Below, one piece after another: positions 9,073 through 17,970 of a DNA stretch of 51,896 nt (position 1 is the stretch's first letter; the number at the start of each line of letters is the position of its first letter). The DNA lies in assembly GCA_900470155.1 (NCBI GenBank), contig UBZT01000017.1, positions 1 through 51,896 on the forward strand, given 5' to 3'. The notes under the pieces were generated by a model. The model was not told the origin of the DNA. It did not search any database and saw only the letters and a program-made list of their open reading frames with translations. Origin of the DNA: Hyphomicrobiales bacterium. GTDB taxonomy: Bacteria; Pseudomonadota; Alphaproteobacteria; Rhizobiales; Rhizobiaceae. Made by a program: the position numbers and the translations under genes.

Positions 9073-9312
9073 ATGATGACCTGGAAGATACTTCTGAAGG
9101 ACGGAACGCGGCATGGCATTTCCGGCGAGATTCATTTCGAAAGCGTGCGCGGCACAAAGCGGCTTGCACCCAGCCATATCGAGGGCGATCCAGATACATT
9201 GATCCACGCCGTTGAGCAGCACGAGATCGTGCTGGAGTCGCCGCATGGACACCATCATCGCGCCGCGGTCGAGATGGTCAGCGGCAAGTGGCGCGTCGTC
9301 GGGGTCTTCTGA
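9073..9312 (+). CDS. Small hypothetical protein
   Basis: A 79-residue protein starting MMTWKILLKDG, chosen because the strong Shine-Dalgarno GGAGGAG lies 2 nt upstream of the first ATG and 5 nt upstream of the second; an earlier in-frame Met at 9037 would put that site inside the gene. No signal peptide or membrane segment. It has a His-rich stretch (SPHGHHHRAAVEM) and ends WRVVGVF. I do not recognise the family. A hairpin follows the stop. Confidence 0.7.
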   Translation: MMTWKILLKDGTRHGISGEIHFESVRGTKRLAPSHIEGDPDTLIHAVEQHEIVLESPHGHHHRAAVEMVSGKWRVVGVF

Positions 9313-9360
9313 TCCGCGATCGGAACTTCACTCTGTAAATTGCAGCTAAGCCCTGCCTCT

Positions 9361-9395
9361 GGTGAAGCCGCCGGCACGCCTTTTGGCGGCTCACC
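9361..9395 (+). terminator. Possible terminator after the 9073 gene
   Basis: GGTGA-a-GCCGCC (9361-9372) pairs with GGCGGC-TCACC (9385-9395) with one bulged A. No clear T-run follows. A second palindrome, GCGGCAAA/TTTGCCGC, lies at 9406-9431, so this 200-nt gap is rich in secondary structure. Confidence 0.4.
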
Positions 9396-9518
9396 CTTCG
9401 ATCGGGCGGCAAAATGCGGCATATTTGCCGCAATGCTTAAGATTTTAACGTCAGGTTTAGCCGGGCCGGAACTGCTTGTGCCTTAGTCTCGTTGTACTCG
9501 GACATATAGGGACAAGTC

Positions 9519-9647
9519 ATGAGATACATCTTCATCCTGCTGATCGCGTGCGTACTCAGCATTCTGGCCTTCAAATATTCCGACAACTCGCTCGGCACCG
9601 GCGAATTGATGGCCTCGCCCGTCGATGGCGTCGTCACAGAGAACTGA
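9519..9647 (+). CDS. Small single-span membrane protein
   Basis: A 42-residue open frame: MRYIFILLIACVLSILAFKY forms one hydrophobic segment, followed by a polar tail SDNSLGTGELMASP and a C-terminal VVTEN. The ATG follows an AGGGAC site by a usual distance. Codon third positions are GC-rich as in a real gene. It ends 16 nt before the cobQ stop on the opposite strand. Function unknown; small inner-membrane protein is the most that can be said. Confidence 0.6.
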   Translation: MRYIFILLIACVLSILAFKYSDNSLGTGELMASPVDGVVTEN

Positions 9648-9663
9648 CGCCGGGATCACGCGC

Positions 9664-11118
9664 TTAGCCGAGAAAGCTGTCGAGCCATTGGGGTGACAGC
9701 CGGCTTTCTAGTTCGGTCGCCACCTCGTCCAGCGCCGCATCGACGCTTTGCCGATAGTTCACCCCACCACCATTGATGCCGAAACTTTCCAGCAGATGCC
9801 GGCGGTATTCGTCGCTTGAAAACAATCCATGCAGATAGGTGCCGCTGACCCGTCCATCGGCAGAGCTTGCGCCATCCGGCCTTCCCTCGATCGAGACCGG
9901 TGGCTGCGCACAGTCGGGCCCCGTCGTCAGGCCGAGGTGGATTTCATAGCCTGACAGTGGCACATCGTAGACGATTGACCGCGCCACGCTGTTGCGCACG
10001 GTCTTTTCCGGCGCCATCTCCGTCACGACATCCAGCAGTCCGAGGCCCTCGACCTGTCGCGGCGCGCCTTCGAGCCCGAGCGGATCCGATACCGTCCGCC
10101 CGAGCATCTGGTAACCGCCGCAAATCCCGATCACCCGGCCGCCACGCCGCACATGCGCGGTGAGATCGCGATCCCAGCCATGGCGGCGAAACTCCTCGAG
10201 ATCGGCAATCGTCGATTTCGAGCCGGGCAGGATGACCAGGCCGGCATCGGCCGGCAGCGCCTCGCCGGCCCGCACATAGACCAGATCGACCTCGGCCTCG
10301 GCGCGCAAAGGATCGAGATCATCGAAGTTGGCGATCCGCGACAGGACCGGAACCGCAACCTTCAGCGCCCCGCCCGAGCCCGTGACCAACCGTTCCAGCA
10401 CCACGCTGTCTTCGGCCGGAAGCCGGCCGGCCGCCTTCAGCCAAGGAATGATGCCGAAGCAGGGCCAGCCGGTGAAGCGGCTGATCGCGTCGATCCCGTC
10501 CGAAAACAGCGTCACGTCGCCACGAAACTTGTTGATGATGTAGCCGGCGATCTGTCTGAGGTCCTCGTCGGTCAGGATCGTGTGCGTGCCGACCAGCGAG
10601 GCGATCACCCCGCCGCGGTCGATATCGCCGACCAGCACCACCGGCACCCCTGCCCGTGTCGCAAAGCCCATATTGGCAATGTCGCCGGCCCGCAGATTGA
10701 TTTCGGCCGGCGATCCGGCTCCCTCGACGATCACCAGGTCGCGGCCGGCCTTCACCTGTTCGAAGCTGTCCATCACGGCGGCCATCAATTGCGGCTTCAG
10801 TCTCTGGTAGTCGCGGCCCTTGGCCTGGCCGAATACCTTGCCCTGCACGATGATCTGGCTGCCCGTCTCGCTTTGCGGCTTCAGCAGCACCGGGTTCATA
10901 TGCACGGACGACGGTGCGCGCGCCGCCAGCGCCTGCAACCATTGCGCCCGGCCGATCTCGCCGCCGTCGTCGGCGACCGCCGCATTGTTCGACATGTTCT
11001 GCGGCTTGAACGGAGCGACCTTCAATCCACGGTTGGAGGCGAGTCGGCAGAGCCCGGCAACCAGTATCGTCTTTCCGACATCCGAGCCCGTGCCCTGCAG
11101 CATGATCGCTTTCGCCAT
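9664..11118 (-). CDS. cobQ: Cobyric acid synthase
   Basis: A 484-residue glutamine-dependent amidotransferase that amidates four side chains of adenosylcobyrinic acid a,c-diamide. The start is the Met of MAKAIMLQGTGSDVGKT, which brings the ATP-binding loop GTGSDVGKT to residues 9-17; upstream Mets add an unconserved tail. The C-terminal glutaminase domain has the nucleophile cysteine in ICGGYQMLG and the histidine in SGTYLHGLFSSDE. It shows cells here make cobalamin or salvage corrinoids, which the corrinoid methyltransferase genes of this window need. It is not next to other cob genes. I see no B12-riboswitch core in its leader; instead the leader has repeated aaatgcgaca motifs (11201-11260). 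Confidence 0.96.
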   Translation of the reverse strand: MAKAIMLQGTGSDVGKTILVAGLCRLASNRGLKVAPFKPQNMSNNAAVADDGGEIGRAQWLQALAARAPSSVHMNPVLLKPQSETGSQIIVQGKVFGQAKGRDYQRLKPQLMAAVMDSFEQVKAGRDLVIVEGAGSPAEINLRAGDIANMGFATRAGVPVVLVGDIDRGGVIASLVGTHTILTDEDLRQIAGYIINKFRGDVTLFSDGIDAISRFTGWPCFGIIPWLKAAGRLPAEDSVVLERLVTGSGGALKVAVPVLSRIANFDDLDPLRAEAEVDLVYVRAGEALPADAGLVILPGSKSTIADLEEFRRHGWDRDLTAHVRRGGRVIGICGGYQMLGRTVSDPLGLEGAPRQVEGLGLLDVVTEMAPEKTVRNSVARSIVYDVPLSGYEIHLGLTTGPDCAQPPVSIEGRPDGASSADGRVSGTYLHGLFSSDEYRRHLLESFGINGGGVNYRQSVDAALDEVATELESRLSPQWLDSFLG

Positions 11119-11363
11119 TGCGTCCTGTCCTGTCTGCGCCACTTCAAAAAACCGCTGTTCCGCCGCGCTTCTGCCGCATTTTCTTCCGTGCAATTACCGG
11201 AAATGCGACACTGCGACAGCCTGCCGCGGACCTTTCTTCAAGATTCGCTCAAATGCGACATTGCATGACGACAAATGTCGTTGCGCGAACCATTCGGAGT
11301 GATTATCTGACCGTCGAAACCAGCGCTCCGCAAGAGAAGCGCGGCACCCGAAGGAAACACTCC

Positions 11364-11489
11364 ATGCTCTATATCCTGCGCAACCACAATAGTCTCGCCA
11401 TCGCCTGGAACGGCCGCGCGCCGCAGTTGCAGACGGTTGCCCGTTGGGAAGTTCGCGATCCGCGCGTACCGGTCCTCGCCAAGCGTTGA
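11364..11489 (+). CDS. Small hypothetical protein
   Basis: A 41-residue frame, MLYILRNHNSLAIAWNG to the end VPVLAKR, with an AAGGAA site 6-7 nt before the ATG. It is basic and has no membrane segment. It sits divergently from cobQ, about 245 nt away. Only the ribosome-binding site and codon pattern support it; no family recognised. Confidence 0.5.
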   Translation: MLYILRNHNSLAIAWNGRAPQLQTVARWEVRDPRVPVLAKR

Positions 11490-12134
11490 TTGCGGCCTGT
11501 CTGGCCATGGCGGCGGCCCCTCGTGCGGCCGCGCCTCGTTTTCCGCCATGGGCTGGAAAACAAACGCCCCGGGACGCAAAACAGGATCCGGGGCGCAGCC
11601 GGCATAAACGCGCCGGCCCCTTCATCTACCGGCCCAACGGTTACCGGATGGTTATTTTTGCGCGGCAGACGATTTTATTTCGACATTTTTTGACTTTTTG
11701 TAGCGGCCGGCGGAAGCGCGGTTTGTGCCGCATCCAGGATAGCTGAGGTCTTAACTGGAGGGGCGGCATAAGCGGCTTTGCGATCCGTCCTGCCCTCCTG
11801 CCTGTGCATTGGGCGAAACGCCCTCCCCTCCTTCTTAAAAAGCGGCAAATTAAGTCGCTCCAATGGGTTGTTCCAATGCGACACCCCGGTCTCAGTGCTT
11901 TCGGGAGGTTGATTTCCTCATCGGAAGACGTAGGCTGCTATTGCGAAACAAGCCGACCGGGCGAACGTCCTGCCCCAAAGACAAGGCTGCTTCGTGTGCG
12001 GAGTGTTGGTGACCGATCGGCGCGTATCGCGCCTGCACTCCACGACAACGAACCCATTGGCAGGCCGGCTCAGCAGTAACCGTCCATGCCCGTCCCGATG
12101 AACACTGCTGATAAGACTGGGAGGTCTTAACTCC
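11490..12134. other. 645-nt gene-free leader upstream of the betaine transporter
   Basis: No convincing gene on either strand. It contains an AT-rich patch (about 11640-11700), a GCCGGC/GCCGGC palindrome near 11600, and two copies of gaggtcttaact, at 11745-11756 and at 12121-12132 right before the proX start. A long untranslated leader or a distal regulatory region is possible. Confidence 0.5.
12112..12134 (+). promoter_or_regulatory. Ribosome-binding site of the betaine-binding protein inside overlapping hairpins
   Basis: TAAGAC (12112-12117) pairs with GTCTTA (12124-12129), placing the Shine-Dalgarno GGGAG in the loop. The alternative GGAG (12120-12123) with CTCC (12131-12134) would hide the same site. 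The two are mutually exclusive and abut the ATG. This could tune translation; it is a structural inference only. Confidence 0.3.
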
Positions 12135-13133
12135 ATGAAGAAGCTCCTCGCTTCCACTATCCTCGCTGCAGGTCTCTATGCTGCTGCCGGTTCCGCTCAG
12201 GCTGCCGATTGTGGCGATGTCTCGATCGCGGAAATGAACTGGGCATCGGCGGGTGTTGCCGCCTATGTCGACAAGATCATCCTCGAAAGCGGCTATGGCT
12301 GCACGGTGACCATGGTCACCGGCGACACCATGCCGACATTTGCCTCGATGAACGAAAAGGGCCAGCCGGACATGGCGCCCGAGTTCTGGGTTAATGCCGT
12401 GCGCACGGCGCTGGATACGGCGATTGCCGAAGGCCGTCTGATCCAGGCGGCTCCGCTGCTGTCCGACGGTGGTGTTGAAGGCTGGTGGATCCCCAAATTC
12501 GTGGCGGATGCCAATCCGGAAATCAAGACCGTTCAGGACGCGCTGGCGCATCCGGAACTGTTCCCGGCACCGGAAGATCCGTCCAAGGGCGCTGTCACCA
12601 ACTGCCCGTCGGGCTGGAACTGCCAGGTTTCGACCGCCAACCTGTACAAGGCGCTCGGCGCCAAGGACAAGGGCTTCGAACTGATCGACACCGGCTCGGC
12701 TGCCGGCCTCGATGGCTCGATCGCCAATGCGTTCGAAAACAAGACGGGCTGGCTGGGCTACTACTGGGCCCCGACCGCCATCCTCGGCAAGTACGAGATG
12801 GTCAAGCTGTCCTTCGGCGTCGATCATGACAAGGCGAACTGGGATGCCTGCACCGCGGTGCCGGATTGCCCGGATCCAAAGGTCAACGCCTACCCGGTCT
12901 CCGACGTCTATACCGTCGTGACCAAGGGCTTCTCCGAGAAGGCCGGCGTTGCCATGGACTACGTCAAGACCCGCAAATGGGACAACCAGACGGTCGGCAA
13001 GGTTCTCGCCTGGATGGGTGACAACCAGGGCACCAACGAGGATGGCGCCAAGCACTTCCTCGAAAACTACGCGGACATGTGGACGACATGGGTCGCCCCT
13101 GATGTGGCCGAGAAGATCAAGGCCAGCCTCTGA
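12135..13133 (+). CDS. proX: Glycine betaine/proline-type ABC transporter substrate-binding protein
   Basis: A 332-residue periplasmic protein of the OpuAC family. A signal peptide runs to AQA at residue 23. It is unusually rich in aromatic residues (EMNWASAG, EFWVN, GWWIP, YYWAP, WTTWV), as expected for an aromatic cage that holds a quaternary ammonium, and has several cysteines (DCGD, YGC, NCPSGWNC, DACTAVPDC) that could form disulfides. The ligand may be glycine betaine, proline betaine or a related compound. First gene of a three-gene importer; a strong hairpin follows its stop. The gene symbol is by family, not by proven ligand. Confidence 0.9.
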   Translation: MKKLLASTILAAGLYAAAGSAQAADCGDVSIAEMNWASAGVAAYVDKIILESGYGCTVTMVTGDTMPTFASMNEKGQPDMAPEFWVNAVRTALDTAIAEGRLIQAAPLLSDGGVEGWWIPKFVADANPEIKTVQDALAHPELFPAPEDPSKGAVTNCPSGWNCQVSTANLYKALGAKDKGFELIDTGSAAGLDGSIANAFENKTGWLGYYWAPTAILGKYEMVKLSFGVDHDKANWDACTAVPDCPDPKVNAYPVSDVYTVVTKGFSEKAGVAMDYVKTRKWDNQTVGKVLAWMGDNQGTNEDGAKHFLENYADMWTTWVAPDVAEKIKASL

Positions 13134-13143
13134 TCCTTCGATT

Positions 13144-13167
13144 GCGGCGGGCCTTCGGGCCCGTCGC
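13144..13167 (+). terminator. Intercistronic UUCG hairpin between binding protein and permease
   Basis: A 10-bp stem (13144-13153 with 13158-13167, one G-T pair) closed by a TTCG tetraloop, starting 11 nt after the proX stop, without a T-run. Such structures commonly protect the upstream mRNA and partly terminate, giving more binding protein than permease (established for binding-protein operons). Confidence 0.6.
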
Positions 13168-13358
13168 TCATTTCAGCCATGCGGCAAGCCGCAACCCGCC
13201 ATCAGACGGTGCCAAACGTCGCAGACAGCATGAATTCCTCCGTGGAACTCGGTTACCTTGCGCGCGACAGTGACCGCAAAAAGCGGCGCGAAGTCACCAT
13301 TGCCGGTTTTGTTCGGCCGGGCATAGCCCGCAAGTGGGGGGATAGTAAGGGGAAAGAG

Positions 13359-14273
13359 ATGGCTTCAGTCCTATGCAATTATGTGCCGGAATTGCTGTGC
13401 AAATTTCCGCAAATCGACCAGACCGTGATGCGGGAGGCGAGAAAACTCATTGACGACAACTTCAAGGCTTTCGTCCGCGCGTATGGTTACATTCTCGACG
13501 CAGCCGTGCAGCCGCTGCAATGGTTCCTGAACTGGCTGCAGGCGCTGTTTGTCGCAACGCCATGGTTCATCATTATTCTGGTCATGACTCTGATCGTCTA
13601 TGTCGCCAGCCGCAACACCAAGATCGCTGTGGGCACGGCCTTGTCGATGCTCGCCATCGGCTTTGTCGGCCTGTGGGAAGACACGATGGTCACGCTGGCC
13701 ATGGTCACGGTCTGTACGTTGATCTCGATTGTCGTCGGCATTCCGATCGGCATCCTGATGGCCCGTTCGGAGCGTGTCCAGTCGGTGATCAACCCGATCC
13801 TCGACGTCATGCAGACCATGCCGAGCTTCGTTTACCTGATCCCCGTCGTGATGATCTTCGGCATCGGCAAGGTTCCCGGCCTGATCGCCGTCGTCATGTA
13901 TGCGGTTCCGCCGATGATCCGCCTGACCAATCTCGGCATTCGCCTCGTCGATCGTGAAGTGCTGGAAGCAGCCGATGCGTTCGGCTCGTCGCCCAGTCAG
14001 AAGCTGTTCAACGTGCAGATCCCGCTCGCCCTGCCAACCGTCATGGCCGGCATCAACCAGACCATCATGATGTCGCTTGCCATGGTCGTCGTCGCCTCGA
14101 TGATCGGCGTCGGAGGTCTCGGCAAGAACGTGCTCCAGGCGATTTCCAACCAGTTCCTGACGATCGGCTTCCTCAACGGCTTTGCCCTGGTCGTCATCGC
14201 CATCATTTTCGACCGCACCAGCCAGGCCTATGGCAAGCGACTGCAGCGTCATACGGAGGTTGTCCATGGCTAG
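13359..14273 (+). CDS. proW: Glycine betaine/proline-type ABC transporter permease
   Basis: A 304-residue inner-membrane permease. The start MASVLCNYVPELLCKF was chosen because AAGGGGA lies just upstream; longer in-frame options add a charged unconserved stretch. About six or seven hydrophobic segments, including FIIILVMTLIVYVAS, MLAIGFVGL and MVTVCTLISIVVGI, and the EAA-type coupling motif EAADAFGSSPSQKLFNVQIP (residues about 207-226) that contacts the ATPase. It overlaps proV by 8 nt, so translation is coupled. Confidence 0.92.
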   Translation: MASVLCNYVPELLCKFPQIDQTVMREARKLIDDNFKAFVRAYGYILDAAVQPLQWFLNWLQALFVATPWFIIILVMTLIVYVASRNTKIAVGTALSMLAIGFVGLWEDTMVTLAMVTVCTLISIVVGIPIGILMARSERVQSVINPILDVMQTMPSFVYLIPVVMIFGIGKVPGLIAVVMYAVPPMIRLTNLGIRLVDREVLEAADAFGSSPSQKLFNVQIPLALPTVMAGINQTIMMSLAMVVVASMIGVGGLGKNVLQAISNQFLTIGFLNGFALVVIAIIFDRTSQAYGKRLQRHTEVVHG

Positions 14274-15318
14274 TCACGGCATTGAAATTCGCGGCCTTTA
14301 CAAGATTTTCGGGCCGCGCGGCGAAGACTATATCGAGGCAGCCAAGGCTGGCATCTCGAAGTCGGAGCTGAACGAGAAACACGGCCATGTGCTCGGCCTG
14401 AAGGACATCAACATCTCCATGCCGGCCGGCGGCATCACCGTTGTCATGGGCCTGTCGGGGTCCGGCAAGTCGACCCTCATTCGCCACATCAACCGGCTGA
14501 TCGAGCCGACCGCCGGCGAAGTGCTGTATGACAATGTCGATGTCTGCCGCATGACGCAGCTCGAACTGAGGGATTTCCGTCGCCAGAAAACGGCGATGGT
14601 CTTCCAGAAGTTCGCGCTGCTGCCCCATCGTACAGTGCTGGAAAACACCGTCTATGGGCTGGATATCCAGGGCATGGACCGGTCGAAGAGCGAGGCCATC
14701 GGTCGCCGCTGGATCGAACGGGTCGGCCTGACCGGTTTCGAAAAACACTATCCGAACCAGTTGTCAGGCGGCATGCAGCAACGTGTCGGTCTTGCCCGCG
14801 CGCTGTCCAACGATGCCGACATCCTGCTGATGGACGAGGCCTACTCCGCCCTCGACCCGTTGATCCGCGTCGACATGCAGACCGTGCTGCTCGATCTGCA
14901 GCAGGAACTGAAGAAGACGGTCGTCTTCATCACCCACGATCTCGACGAGGCGCTGCGTCTCGGCGACAAGATTGCCATCCTGCGCGATGGTGAGGTGATC
15001 CAGCAGGGCACGGGCCAGGAAATCGTCCTGAAGCCTGCCGACGACTACATCAGTTCCTTCGTCAAGGAGGTCAACCGCGGCCGCGTCATTCGGGTCGATA
15101 CCATCATGTCGCCTTTTGCCGGGGCAAGCGACGGGATCGCGATTCCGCGCAACACAGTTCTGGAAACTGCGGCAAAGCTGATGATCGAGTTCAACCAGAC
15201 CAGCGCCAAGATCGTCGACGATCATGGCGCCCCCATCGGCATGATCGACCTGCAGCAGATCATCTCGTCCATGGTCACACCGGTCAACCACGAGGAAAAG
15301 CCGCTCGTCGCCGCATAG
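14266..15318 (+). CDS. proV: Glycine betaine/proline-type ABC transporter ATP-binding protein
   Basis: A 350-residue ATPase. Walker A is GLSGSGKST (about 65-73), the signature is LSGGMQQR, Walker B is ILLMDEA, and the switch histidine is in VVFITHDLDEA. The segment before Walker A (AAKAGISKSELNEKHGH) is the insert typical of the ProV/OpuAA family. A C-terminal CBS-like region (about 280-340) corresponds to the osmosensing tail of OpuA proteins but seems to hold only one repeat. Start ATG lies inside the proW stop region. Followed by a factor-independent terminator. Confidence 0.94.
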   Translation: MASHGIEIRGLYKIFGPRGEDYIEAAKAGISKSELNEKHGHVLGLKDINISMPAGGITVVMGLSGSGKSTLIRHINRLIEPTAGEVLYDNVDVCRMTQLELRDFRRQKTAMVFQKFALLPHRTVLENTVYGLDIQGMDRSKSEAIGRRWIERVGLTGFEKHYPNQLSGGMQQRVGLARALSNDADILLMDEAYSALDPLIRVDMQTVLLDLQQELKKTVVFITHDLDEALRLGDKIAILRDGEVIQQGTGQEIVLKPADDYISSFVKEVNRGRVIRVDTIMSPFAGASDGIAIPRNTVLETAAKLMIEFNQTSAKIVDDHGAPIGMIDLQQIISSMVTPVNHEEKPLVAA

Positions 15319-15341
15319 CGACGAACCAAAAATGTCACGAT

Positions 15342-15381
15342 CGGTCCCGTTGGCATGCGCCGGCGGGACCGTTTTTCTTTT
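15342..15381 (+). terminator. Rho-independent terminator after the betaine importer
   Basis: CGGTCCCG (15342-15349) pairs with CGGGACCG (15364-15371), followed by TTTTTCTTTT. It separates the importer from bmt. Confidence 0.85.
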
Positions 15382-15393
15382 AGTCGTTGAAGT

Positions 15394-15415
15394 CACATAA
15401 AGACTTCTTTATATG
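15394..15415 (+). promoter_or_regulatory. Palindromic operator candidate upstream of bmt (SahR-like)
   Basis: ATAAAGA-ct-TCTTTAT (15397-15412) is a perfect 7-bp inverted repeat, extended with one mismatch per side to CA...TG. It is AT-rich in a GC-rich setting and lies 30-50 nt before the bmt start. AT-rich palindromes of this form are bound by SahR, an ArsR-family regulator of methionine-cycle genes that senses S-adenosylhomocysteine (established for Proteobacteria); the match here is from memory. Confidence 0.5.
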
Positions 15416-15444
15416 ATGGATCAAACATCATCAAAGGACCGACC

Positions 15445-16461
15445 ATGGCAAGCCTTTCCAATCCGCTCTCCGATCTGCTGGCTGAAAAAGGCGTGCTGCT
15501 CGCCGATGGCGCAACCGGCACCAACCTGTTCGCCCAGGGGCTCGAGGCCGGCGAGGCGCCGGAACTGTGGAACGAGGCGCAGCCGGAAAAGATCGTCAAG
15601 CTGCATCAGGACTTCGTCGATGCCGGCGCCGACATCATCCTGACCAATTCCTTCGGCGGCACCCGCCACCGGCTGAAGCTGCACCATGCCCAGGACCGCG
15701 TGCATGCGCTGAACAAGAAGGCCGCCGAGATCGCCCGCGCCGTTGCCGACAAGGCACCGCGCAAGGTGATCGTCGCCGGTTCCGTTGGCCCGACCGGCGA
15801 ACTGCTGGTCCCGCTCGGCGCCATGACCTATGACGAAGCGGTCGCGGCCTTTGTCGAGCAGATGGAAGGCCTCAAAGCCGGCGGTGCCGATGTCGCCTGG
15901 ATCGAGACCATGTCGTCGCCCGAGGAAATCCGCGCCGCTGCCGAAGCCGCCGTCAAGGTCGGCCTGCCCTACACGTTTACCGGTTCGTTCGACACCGCTG
16001 GCAAGACGATGATGGGTCTGGACCCCAAGGACATCCACGGCGTGGCCGGTGATATCGGCGCAGGCCCCCTTGCCGTCGGCGCCAATTGCGGCGTCGGCGC
16101 GTCCGACATCCTCGCCAGCCTGCTCGACATGACCGCCGCCAATCCGGATGCGACCGTCATCGTCAAGGGCAATTGCGGCATTCCGGAATTCCGCGGCACC
16201 GAGATTTTCTACTCCGGCACCCCGCCGCTGATGGCCGACTATGCCCGCCTTGCGCGTGATTCAGGCGCTCGCATCATCGGCGGCTGCTGCGGCACCTCCT
16301 GCGGTCATCTGGCCGCCATGCGTGCCGCTCTTGATGACTACACGCCCGGCCCCCGCCCGACCCTCGACGTCATTGTCGAGCGCATCGGCCCGCTGCGCAA
16401 CAAGACGGCGACTGAATCGAGCAGCCAGGAAAGCGGCCGCCGCAACCGCCGGCGCGGCTGA
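15445..16461 (+). CDS. bmt: Betaine-homocysteine S-methyltransferase
   Basis: A 338-residue homocysteine methyltransferase barrel. The zinc ligands are the cysteine in GANCGVGASD and the pair in GGCCGTSCGH; DGATGTNLF near the N-terminus and TNSFGG are further family motifs. It transfers a methyl group from glycine betaine to homocysteine, giving dimethylglycine and methionine; location next to a betaine importer supports the donor. S-methylmethionine is an alternative donor. The C-terminus ends in a short basic tail, ESGRRNRRRG, beyond the barrel. It has its own terminator and a palindromic operator candidate. Confidence 0.88.
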   Translation: MASLSNPLSDLLAEKGVLLADGATGTNLFAQGLEAGEAPELWNEAQPEKIVKLHQDFVDAGADIILTNSFGGTRHRLKLHHAQDRVHALNKKAAEIARAVADKAPRKVIVAGSVGPTGELLVPLGAMTYDEAVAAFVEQMEGLKAGGADVAWIETMSSPEEIRAAAEAAVKVGLPYTFTGSFDTAGKTMMGLDPKDIHGVAGDIGAGPLAVGANCGVGASDILASLLDMTAANPDATVIVKGNCGIPEFRGTEIFYSGTPPLMADYARLARDSGARIIGGCCGTSCGHLAAMRAALDDYTPGPRPTLDVIVERIGPLRNKTATESSSQESGRRNRRRG

Positions 16462-16491
16462 GCGGAACGGCCAAACCGAAGACATCTGCAG

Positions 16492-16517
16492 ACGGCGGCT
16501 CTCGGGCCGCCGTTTTT
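16492..16517 (+). terminator. Rho-independent terminator after bmt
   Basis: ACGGCGGC (16492-16499) pairs with GCCGCCGT (16506-16513), followed by TTTTC. Confidence 0.85.
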
Positions 16518-16688
16518 CGTTTGCCGACACCGGATTTGCTGCCCACGTCACACCCGTGCGGTCCGGGCAGCTCATCCGCCAATCCCACCGACAAGCCTCG
16601 GGCAATCTTGTTGTGGTGTAGCTCACCCTAATAGACGCGGCCGACAGAGGCTGTAACCTGCCGTGTGTTTTGTGAGGGAGTATCCGCC

Positions 16689-17030
16689 ATGTCCGTTTTC
16701 CCGGATCGCCAAACCGTCGCCGACAAGTTGTCGTCCCTGCAGGATCAGGACCAGTCCTTCCTGCGCCTGCTGTTCGAAAACGCAGCCCAGGATGACGCCC
16801 TGTTTGACGGCCTGCATCTCTATCTCGATCGCGCCTCCGAGGCGAAGTTCCTGAATTCGCTCAAGCTGGAGCGTTGCGGCGAGTGGATCGGCAACAATGC
16901 TCCTGCCCGCCTGCAGATCCGCCTGATGGAGGCCGCCAAGTCGAGCCAGCACCCGGCCTTTGCCGCCTTCCGCAAGGGGCTGCAAGCCTCCGGCGGCCTG
17001 GAGCGTGCCTATCCCACAGCGGCCGTCTGA
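16689..17030 (+). CDS. Hypothetical protein
   Basis: A 113-residue soluble, mostly helical protein starting MSVFPDRQTVADKL; the GAGGGAG site 8 nt before this ATG decides the start over a Met eight codons earlier. No signal peptide or membrane segment. Family not recognised. It ends 6 nt before the end of the converging gene at 17037. Confidence 0.7.
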   Translation: MSVFPDRQTVADKLSSLQDQDQSFLRLLFENAAQDDALFDGLHLYLDRASEAKFLNSLKLERCGEWIGNNAPARLQIRLMEAAKSSQHPAFAAFRKGLQASGGLERAYPTAAV

Positions 17031-17036
17031 AAGCGT

Positions 17037-17783
17037 TCAGTTAGGTAAGGGAACGCTGACCGAGATGATCGGCCCGACCGGAAACAGCCGGTCGCGCCGA
17101 TTGCTGTCGGCAATGAATGCGCTCGAAATCGTCCCGTCGAGATAGAGCGCATTGGCGCAGCCGAGCCGATCGCGAAACAGTTTGGCGAAGTCGTAGAAGC
17201 GCACCGGCCCCTTCGAAATCACCATATGCACCTGCCCCTTGGCATCGATACCGATGCCGTTGCGCACCTTCAGACTGTCGCTGTCGGCGAGGAAACGCGG
17301 ATGCAGCGTGCCGTCGATCACGAGCATTGGTCCCGACTGTGTCGCGAAATCCGCCGTGATGCCCTGGGCCATGTAAGCCTTGGTTTCCATCACTATCGGC
17401 CGACCGTCCCGAACAGCAAAAACCCCGTTCGGCAGCAGATGAAAATTGCCCCATCCGCCGCCGGTCACCGCGGATTTGAGCGTCCTGCCATATTCGACGA
17501 ACAGGCCGACGGGCGATCGATCGGCGTGATACATGCCGCCGTTCATCGCAAACAGCAGCACGCGATGCTCTGCCCAGAGCTGCTGCCTGAGGGAATCGAA
17601 TCTGCCGTAGATTCGGCCCTCCGGGTCGGCAAGGTTGGTCCGGATCGCAACCGCGTTTGGATCGAACCGGCAGGCGGTGTAACGCGTGCCATTTTCGTCG
17701 ATCTCCCCACAATTGGCCAGGACTGTGCCATATGTCACAACGAGCGCCAGATAAGTCAGACAAATCAATCGTCCCAACCGCAA
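17037..17783 (-). CDS. Phosphodiester glycosidase family protein (DUF2233/NAGPA)
   Basis: A 248-residue exported protein with a signal peptide over about residues 1-23 (ends LANC). Family motifs are AMNGGMYHADRSPVGLFVE, TQSGPMLVIDG, RNGIGID and NALYLDGTISSAF. The family includes the human uncovering enzyme NAGPA and bacterial exopolysaccharide-associated relatives, and acts on sugar phosphodiesters or related bonds; the bacterial substrate is unknown. Probably periplasmic. Confidence 0.85.
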   Translation of the reverse strand: MRLGRLICLTYLALVVTYGTVLANCGEIDENGTRYTACRFDPNAVAIRTNLADPEGRIYGRFDSLRQQLWAEHRVLLFAMNGGMYHADRSPVGLFVEYGRTLKSAVTGGGWGNFHLLPNGVFAVRDGRPIVMETKAYMAQGITADFATQSGPMLVIDGTLHPRFLADSDSLKVRNGIGIDAKGQVHMVISKGPVRFYDFAKLFRDRLGCANALYLDGTISSAFIADSNRRDRLFPVGPIISVSVPLPN

Positions 17784-17970
17784 GATGAACCGCCTTTGCT
17801 GACCGCAAAGCCTTGCTGCGCAGGCCTTTTTTCAGGTCATTAACAAATCATGCTCCGCGTTTACCATTGGTTAACCATGCGTGCCAATGATCCTCGTCGC
17901 GCAGCATGACAACGGCTGCTTTTCCAGAGCGATGACTTGGCTCTGACCCTTGTTTTAAAAGGAAAAGATT

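Noticed and set aside
11119..11363. Cobalamin riboswitch before cobQ
   Set aside because: No B12-box or GCCACTG-type core seen. The repeated aaatgcgaca motifs do not match it.
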